The notes beneath the pieces were generated by a model. The model worked only from the letters and a program-made list of their open reading frames with translations. It had not been told where the DNA came from and ran no database searches. The position numbers were made by a program, and so were the translations under genes. Of a stretch of 64,000 nt of DNA, positions 52,801 through 61,800 are shown piece by piece. Every line of letters starts with the position of its first letter. The first letter of the stretch is position 1. Origin of the DNA: Ahaetulla prasina. Its lineage: Eukaryota; Chordata; Lepidosauria; Squamata; Colubridae. The stretch covers positions 15,719,858 to 15,783,857 of the forward strand of contig NC_080543.1 of NCBI RefSeq assembly GCF_028640845.1, read 5' to 3'.

Positions 52801-55800
52801 CCATTGACAATGAAGCAATGGAAGACAGAATTGGTGGTTTGAAATGAAAAAAATGGGCTTGTCAATATTAGAAACAGTAACTTCCAAGCTGACTCATTAT
52901 TATCCTTATTATTTGTCTTTGCTATGATCCTACTTTCAGTGATTTTGGAAATTTTGGCATTCAGAAAGTAAAATTAATATCTGGTTCACCTGAAATGGTC
53001 CAAACTAATCCCACCTCTGAAAGTCATCAAAATATTCAATAGAACATCTTTAAATGGTCATGTACCAGAAACAAAAAATTGGTGAGAACAGAGAATTGAA
53101 AAAGTACAGTAGTTAAAAATGAGCAGGTTAAAATATAATAGGATTTCTTAATACAACCTGTATGTATACAAAATACGTATATAAGTCTTGGCTTATAACA
53201 TAGCAGATGTAAATCTGTTTGAAAAGAAAAAAGTATGGATAATATGGCAATACCAGCAATAGTAGAATAGAAGACAAAGAATTGGAGAAGATCAGAAAGT
53301 ATGAAATTGAAAACTGAAGTTGAAAGATTATAGCATAAACCTTGTGCTTATTGCTATGGTGATTGCCATACCAAAACACTTGAATGGCCCTTTAAAAATC
53401 TGCTCAGTGATGAAATTTTCATTTATAATGATGAAAGGCTACTCTTCTTGGTTACACGCATGTACTAACTATGCCAATACATTGCAAAGGCTTTAGACTC
53501 ATACAAATATTTTTTTTTGCTAATATTTCAATAGTCAGAATAGCCTGGAATTCACCTTGTGAAAAAGTCTCTTTTTTCAGTGTTTCTGTAACTTCATACA
53601 GCCATTAAGCAAACTGTTGTAAATCGAGGACTACTTATAACCCCAAGTATGTAGGCTATGTGTCTTCAGAATCAAATGTCTCTGAATTGATATTGGGAAC
53701 AAGACATTAAAATAAATGCTCTCTCAAGAATTCCCTGGTTTGTACATAAATATGATGTTGGAAAATGGAAATAAAATAAAAATAAAATTTTAAATAAAAA
53801 TTATTTTTAAAAAAAAAAGAATTCCCTGGTAAGAATTCAAAAATCTGACCCTTAAATGTATATGAGAATTTGCACATCATAAGGTGCACATTGTTGGAAT
53901 TATAGTATTGTTAGCTGAAATCTTGCAAGCTCCCATATTTCGACATTGTAAACTGTCTTGCAACCTTGCAAGATTTTGACAATATTTAGTTCTTTTAAAA
54001 TGATTTTGGGGTGCCCCAGATGCCTGGTATCTCTGTGTTATATTGCTGATTCTTCAGTACATTATTTCTAACTTGGGGTTGGTTTCAGAGTAAAAAATTT
54101 CACAGATTTGAACATGTTCCAAATAGATTTCCTTAAGACGATCTTCTCAATTTCTTTTTTAAGGTTTTTTAGACAACACTTCAGCTTCACTGGCAGACAA
54201 CTTCAAAGGCTTTGCCCTGATGTTCACCAACATAGATGAAAATTTCAGCTGGTACCTGGATGAGAATATAAACACTTTTTGCTTAGATCCTAGTACAGTC
54301 GATAAACAGGATGAAGATTTTCTGGTCAGCAATATGATGCTATGTAAGTCGTTGCCATAACTGTTGCCATTGTAAGATGTTCTTTTCACAGCCACGACTA
54401 GCGTGGGGTGTGATGTCTAGCTGTTGCAGCTTTTCTTAAGTCAGAAACTTGAAGTGGTAAATTACATTTCAGTAATATTATTAGGGCCTTTATGCTTAGA
54501 CTGCTTGCAGGCAAAAACTCTGAAAACAGAGTTTACAAGGCTAAATATCTTTCATTTGAAGTTGTGCTTCCCACTTGAATCAAATCCCTCCCGGCCCTAT
54601 GATTCTATGTCCTGTGTTCAAATGGTGACATTTCAGCATCTTCTCTGGAAAAGAGAGATTATGTAATCTAGAAGAGGAGGATGGATTTCAAGCCTGTGAG
54701 ATTCCTTTTTATTTTATTAAGACCTCTGTGTTCATCAGCTGGAGCTTCGTGTTATGTCATGCAAACACACAAGCGTGCAAAGAGGACTAAGATATAAAGC
54801 ATAAGACAACAGCAAACAACCTGAAAGATGGCAGGACAGGTTTCAGAACTGAAGAGAAATTTGATTTCTGATTAGGTTCCATTAATTCAATCACCAGTAA
54901 ATATTGGCAGGACCAGTTTATGGCCTTAGAATTTTGTTTTGATTAGCCACAAATAAACAGTGGGAATAGCATTTTAGTTTGGAATTCCCTGTTACTCTCC
55001 TAAGAATGAGATGGTGCAGAAAGGTGGAATAAAAGAGTTGAGATGGACTTTAGAAGTTCTCTAGTCCAGTCTAACTGTAAGGAAAATTCTCTTTATTTCT
55101 AGGTTGGTTCTCTCCCTGACTAGCTTCCATCCACTGCTTCTTGTCCTGTCTTCTGGTGCTTTGAGAATAGGCTAACCCCTCTTCTTTGTAGCAACCCTCA
55201 AATGTTGGAATACTGCTATCACCCTTAGTCCTTCTTTTCATTAGACTTTTCAGTAGACATGCCCAATTCCTGCAACTGTTCTTCATATGGTTTAGCCTCT
55301 AATCGTTTAATCCTCTTTGTTGCTCTTCTCTGCACTCTTTCTAAAGCAGGCATGTCAATTTCATAGGGGTCACCAATCTTTCGGACTTCAGGGACCCCTA
55401 AATTCATAATTTTAAATCCTGTGGACCACTAATATGATTTTTTAAAAAAGAAAAATAGTATTTAGTGCAATATAAAAAATGCAAATAATTTTTCTGTGAA
55501 CCACCAAAATTTTCTCATGGACCTGAGAAATCTGTCTCTGCCTCCCAGCAATTTTCCTCCTTGCAGTGAACAGCAGCAAACAGCCTGCTTTAGTTTGATT
55601 TTCAGCATACCCTGATTAGCACAAGGAAAAAAAATCCGCCTCCCAGCAATTTGCCTCCTTGCAGCAAGCAGCAGAGGCACACATGGCAATAGACAATGGC
55701 AATCCCTGCAGCCTGAAACAGCTGAGGATCGGGAGGCCTATCCAACCGACAATCAACTGCTTATCTTAATCAGGCTGTGCTGAAGCTGAAACGGGTTGTT

Positions 55801-58800
55801 CGCTGTTTGCTGCTAGGAGATAAATTGCTGGGAAGCAGAGGCCAAAGGGTGGGGGCTGCCGGCGGGGCTACATTCGGTGTATAAGACACACCCAAATTTT
55901 CACCCTCTTTTAGGGGAGAAAAAAGTATGTCTTATATTCCAAAAAATGCAGTAATTCAGAAGAAACCACATTAGTGGCAATTCATTTCACAGTGGACTTT
56001 GGCATTCTCTTGAGATATTTAACCTAACATTGCAAAATGCTGTTGTTATTTTTTTTTAAAACACCAATTGATAGGAACATATTCTCAGGACTTGGTTTGG
56101 AGAGCAAATGCTTTGTTGCATTCCCATTTCTCCTAACTTTCGCCGTTTTTTTCTTTGTGTTATACATTCATAGCAATTAATGGATATATGTATGGAAACA
56201 TCCCTGGCTTAGAAATGTGTGCTGGCGATTTGGTGTCCTGGTACTTGATTGGAATGGGGAGCGATTACGACGTTCACTCAGTGCACTTCTTGGATCATAC
56301 CCTGATTAACAGAGGATATAGGACAGATGTCATTAGCCTTTTTCCGGCCACCTTCATCACAGCAGAAATGGTTGCACAAAATGTTGGGAAATGGCTTGTG
56401 AACTGTGAAGTCGCTCTTCACATGGCAGGTAAACAATTTAACTAGCAGCAGCATGCTAGATATTCAGAAACATGTGCCATGTTCTAAGGCAGGGTGGAAA
56501 CTTCTCAGTCAGATGTGGCCCAGAATTTGGATTTTAGCAGATTTTAAATTCTTGGCAGACATGAATCTAACCCAGTCTTTCTAAACCTTGGCTACTTAAA
56601 GATGTGTGGATTTTCATTCAGTTAGGGAATTCTGGGAGTTGATGTCCACATGTTCTAAAGTTTCCGAGATTGACAGACACTGTTTTGTATCCTAGTCTAA
56701 CCTCTATTACTAAATGTAGGTTGTCCTTGACTTACGATCATAATTGAGCCCAAAATTTCAGTTGCTAATCAAGAATTTGTTGCGTGAGTCACTTCTGTCA
56801 GTGACGTTGTAACTTTGAAAGGTCACTAAATGAATAGTTATAAGTCTAGGACAGGGTTGGCGAACCTATGGCATGTGTGCCGGAAGCAGCATGCAAAACC
56901 GTCCTGTGACGAATGCGCGGCCTCGCCGGCTCCTCTTCACATTCCTGTGCTCAAACGCATGCCGGTCAGCTGGCCGTCGCATGCATGATGCCAGCAGACC
57001 CTGGAAGAGCGGCGGTCCATTGCGCATGCGCGAGCCAGCACCCAAACTTCTGGGTTGGCATTGCGCGCATGTGCGATGGACGATTGCTCTTCTGGAGTCG
57101 CTGGCACCACGCATGTGACGGCCAGCTGACCGGCAGGCGTTTGAGCACAGGAACGCGAAGAGGAGCCAGCAAGGCCACATATTAGTCGCGGGACGGTTTT
57201 GCATGACACTTCCGGCATGCAGGCTGGCATGTGAGAACGCCAAAGGTTCGCCAACCCTGGTCTAAGACTACTTGTAAGGCTGAATCATATATAAATGAGT
57301 TTGGGTCATTCCATAAAGAATTTTGGGGGGGGGGACATGTTATTTGTGCTAAGAAGATACTGGAGACAAAACCAGTTAAGAAAGTTGTGTCTTGTTGCTC
57401 TTTGAGAGGAAAAAAATTCTTGTCATGGTCTCATGGGAGAGCCTTGAATTCTACCGGTAATGGACTTCTTAGTGTAGCTCATCAGCAGGGATAATGGGAG
57501 AAGACATGGTGGAAAACCTTTCTGGGTAGAAGTGGGAAGAACCAATTTTGATCCTGCAGAACATACAAGTTAGTCCTCGACTTACAACCACAATTGAGCC
57601 CAAAATTTCTGTTGCTAAGTGAGACATTTGTTAAGTGAGTTTTACTCCATTTTACGACCTTCCTTGCCACTGTTGTTAAGTGAATCACTGCAGATGTTAA
57701 GTTAGTAACATGGTTGTTAAATAAATCTCGCTTCCTTATTGACTTTGGTTGTCAGAAGTTTGCAAAAGGGGATTTATATGCCCGGGACACTGTAACCGTC
57801 ACACAGTAAATGTGAGTCAGTTTATTTACAGTAGTGGCCAAAATTGTGGAAATCTTTTAGGAAAAGTGTATTTTTGAGGTTTGATGGCTAATAACACCAC
57901 TTTTTTGGGGGGGAGTTTCAACATAATCCTATTCCACTGATGGAATGGCCTGGGAATAGCCCAGACCTTCACCCAATTGAAAATCTATGGAGCTGACTAA
58001 AGAAACTTGGTAGTCAGAAGCGACCCAGCAATAAAACCCAATTAATAGAAGCAAACATTCAATCTTGGTTTCACATTATAACAGCTGCAGAAATAAAAGG
58101 CTTGGTTCACTTCATGGGAAGACGTTGTAAGACCGTAATTCATGCTAAAAGTTACTCAACTAAGTATTAACTGACATGGTGATAATTTTTGTATAACTCG
58201 TTTTTTCCACGTGTTTCACTTTTCTTCTTTATACTGTAACTGCTATTCTAATAACAAATCCCCCATAAAAGGTATTGTATTACATTCTTGATTAAATTAT
58301 CTTTCCATTGATATATAATTTTTTGGTACTACTCCAAAAAAAAGTGGTGTTATTAGCTAGTTTTAGAAAAGACACTTTTCCCAAAATGTTTTCAATGTTT
58401 TGGCCACTTCTGTACACTACTGTACAAATTGATTTGAGTATAACTGATATCAGTAACCAACAATGTGCCTTGAATGGACTGGGATAAGCATCTGGAATAA
58501 AGACATCTTTTGTGGGATGAAACCAAAAGCGATTAAATTGCTTCTTTTCTGCCCTGCAGATGGTATGTCAGGATTATATAACATCAAATCTTGTGGTCAA
58601 AGCATCACTCCATCCTGGAGTGGTCAAAAAAGAAAATATTTTATTGCCGCTGAAAGAATTCTATGGGATTACGGACCTGGTGGTATTAATACATTCACTG
58701 GACAACCTTTAAATGCCACTGACAGGTCAGCCTCATGTGTTGTTTTTATTGTGTTAATTTCTTCAATCCCAAACCTTTTTCATTCCTCTTCTATTAATGT

Positions 58801-61800
58801 GTCCCCCCCCCCATTAACAAAAGTTGCAAACCATTTTATAAGAACCCTGGAACTTTTAAATGAACTTGTTGGTCCCTCATAATTGTGTTGGCAGAACACG
58901 GGTAGCTAACAAACTGTGTTTTCATAATGGGAACTCTTTGATTAGGTTTAGCATCAAATGATTTCGGTTTAATATCTCCTGCCAACCCAGAATAAAGCTT
59001 CTTTGGTTAGTTTGTGAGTCGGTGAACAAATGTACCAGGTTATTCATGTTTGTGGGAACATAATACATGGATCTTAGCAGTAGCAATAGTGCTTAGACCA
59101 GGGGTCAGCAACCTGTGGCTCTGGAGCCGCATGTGGCTCTTTCATCCCTCTGTTGCAGCTCCCTGTTGCCGGTCAGCGCCACAATTTTGAGAGGACCTTC
59201 CGGTTGGGGGAGGAAACATGGCGCACCAGGAGGAGACTCTATGGCAAGGGGCGGATTTTCCAGTCAGCTCCACAGATTATAGGGCTTTCAGTTAGGACAG
59301 GTAGAGGAAAAAAGATGCTGGACTAGGAGGAGACTCTATGGTGGGGAAACCAGACTTCCGGTCAGCTCCAGAACTGAGCGGGGGGCTTCTGATTAGGAGT
59401 TTTGTGGCTCCTGGTGTTTTCTTTTCTGTGGGAAATGGGTTCAAATGGCTCTTTGAGTGTTTAAAGTTGCCGACCCGTGACTTAGACTTATATGCCGCTT
59501 CATGGTGCTTTACAGCCCACTCTAAAGGGTTTACAAAGTCAGCATATTGCCCCCAACAATCTCTGGATCCTCATTTTATCGACCACGGAAGGAAGGAAGG
59601 TTGAGTCAAGCTCGAGCCAGTCAGGATCAAACTCCTGAGCAAAGTCAACCTGCAATACTGCACTCTAACCACTGTGCCACCACAGCTTTTATAAAATGGG
59701 TGAAGTTCCAGATTCAGATCACCAATTGATTTGAATGGAAATTCGTTAAGTGACAATGAACAACGTCCCAAAGGTGTTTTTTCAAGAGGCGACTGGATTT
59801 TCTGATTTTTCTTTGAAGACATTTCACTTCTCATCCAAGAAGTTCTGAGCTGAAGAAGCTTCTTGGATGAGAAGCGAAACGTCTTCAACGAAAAACCAGA
59901 AAGTCCAATTGCCTCTTGAAAAAAAAGCACCTTTGGGACAACCATGACCTGGATGACTGAGAATCTCCATAGACGTTTTGACAATGAGCAAATTCTTTCC
60001 CCCCCCCTTAACTTCTGTCTCTGCTTTGAAGTTTATCATCTGGTCTACTTGAAATGAGTCACCTAAGCAGGTAGATGACTCAGGTTGACCCCAGGGAGCG
60101 TTGTAACTGGCATTCGCACTTCATGTTTTCACAGTGACTCAGCTCCTTACTTCAGACAAGGAGATGATCGAATTGGAGGGCGTTACTGGAAAGTCCAATA
60201 TGTGGCCTACACCGATGGTAGCTTTAGCAGAAGAAAGACGCGACCCGCATCTGAGGCCCATCTTGGCATACTTGGTATGAAGTGGGGAAAACTTTGGTCG
60301 TTTTTTTTTTTTTTTTTGTGGCACTGGATTCAGACACATCATTCTGATGACGGCATCTATTAAGAGCAGTTCTAAACCCAGGCAAGCCGTGATGAAACCC
60401 TAGCCCTGAGATGGCGAACCTATGGCATGTGTGCTGGAGGTGGCATGCAAAGCCCTCTCTTTGGGCACACGCGCCATCATTAGCATGCCAAAAAATGACC
60501 TGGAAAACAGCCCGGAAAATGGCCGGAAAACAGCCTGAAAAATGGCCCCAAAATGGCCTGAAAATAGCATGAAAAACAGCCCAGAAATGCCCCAAAAAAC
60601 CAGCCTAAAAACAGCTCAAAAACAGCCTGAAAATTGCCTCAAAAATGGCCAAAAACCTGTCAAAGAACAGGCATGCGTGCACTGGCCAGCTGGTCTTTAG
60701 GTTTGCAGTACTCCGCCACGAGCACATGGATGCACATGCACGCGGTTTCCAGTTGGGCACTCGGTGCTGAAAAGGTTCACTATCACTGCCCTACTAATGA
60801 TACTGAAATAATGTCTGCATCAGAACTCTTACTGCCACATGTTACTGCAGATGTGGGCTTCCTAATAGAATTGTGTCGTTAAGATGTCGTTTTCTCTGTG
60901 CATGGAACTTTAAACCAAAGACAATCCCATCTCAGTTTTGTGAATGAAAACTAAACTAGATTATGTCTCAAAGGTGCTTTTTCAGAAGGCAGCTGGAATG
61001 GTTTTTCCTTGGGGAAGAAGAAGAAGAAGCTTTGCTTCTCATCCAAGAAACTTTTCTCCTCTTCCTCCTCCTCCTCCTATTTTAGTTGTAGCCGAGCCAA
61101 ATGTGTTCCAAGCAGGGCCCAAAATTAGCCATTGAGATATTGTGCTTCATCAGCAGAGAGAGGGAGAGCTCCCAATGGTGAGAATGCAATTTGATTACAT
61201 AGAGAAAGGGAGCTTGTAAAGTGATTTCTTAGAAAAAATTGTATCGAGTGGGTGTGACAGTCACAAGGACGAATGGGCGGAGGCTGAAGGAAGTAGGGAT
61301 ATTTTCTGGTGCAGAGATATAAGATGATGCTTTCAACCAACTCTTTTTAAACAATTCATTCCTTCACCTCTAATTTCAAGGCCCGGTTATCAAAGCTGAA
61401 GTTGGTGATACCATCTTGGTTACTTTTCTCAATAGAGGAGACAAGGAGCATAGCATGATGCCCCATGGTGTAGCTTTCGATAAGTCATCGGAAGGATTCC
61501 CTTATGCTGATGGTAAGTGAGAGTCTTCATCATGTTCTTCATCATCGTCCTCTTTTTAACCACCCCATCATCCCTTGCAGGTGGAGTCTGAGCAACTCAA
61601 TGTAGCTAATGGAGCTAGGAGAGTGTTTAATGGCCAGATGCCCTTCCTGTCACCAATGTGGAGTTTTGTTCAGCAGTTATATTCTCATTGTGCCCAGAAA
61701 GAGAAATATCTGCCTCTTCCTAGGACTGAACTCACAGTCTCCTGTTTGTGAGGCAAGAGCTCTAGGCTACTGCACTGCTCCAAGTGAGTTTATGTTACTT

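Noticed and set aside
56866..57254. Overlapping 70-125-codon frames on both strands with Arg/Ala/Cys-rich proteins
   Set aside because: They are a by-product of the GC-rich foldback element; frames are open on both strands because the arms are inverted copies.
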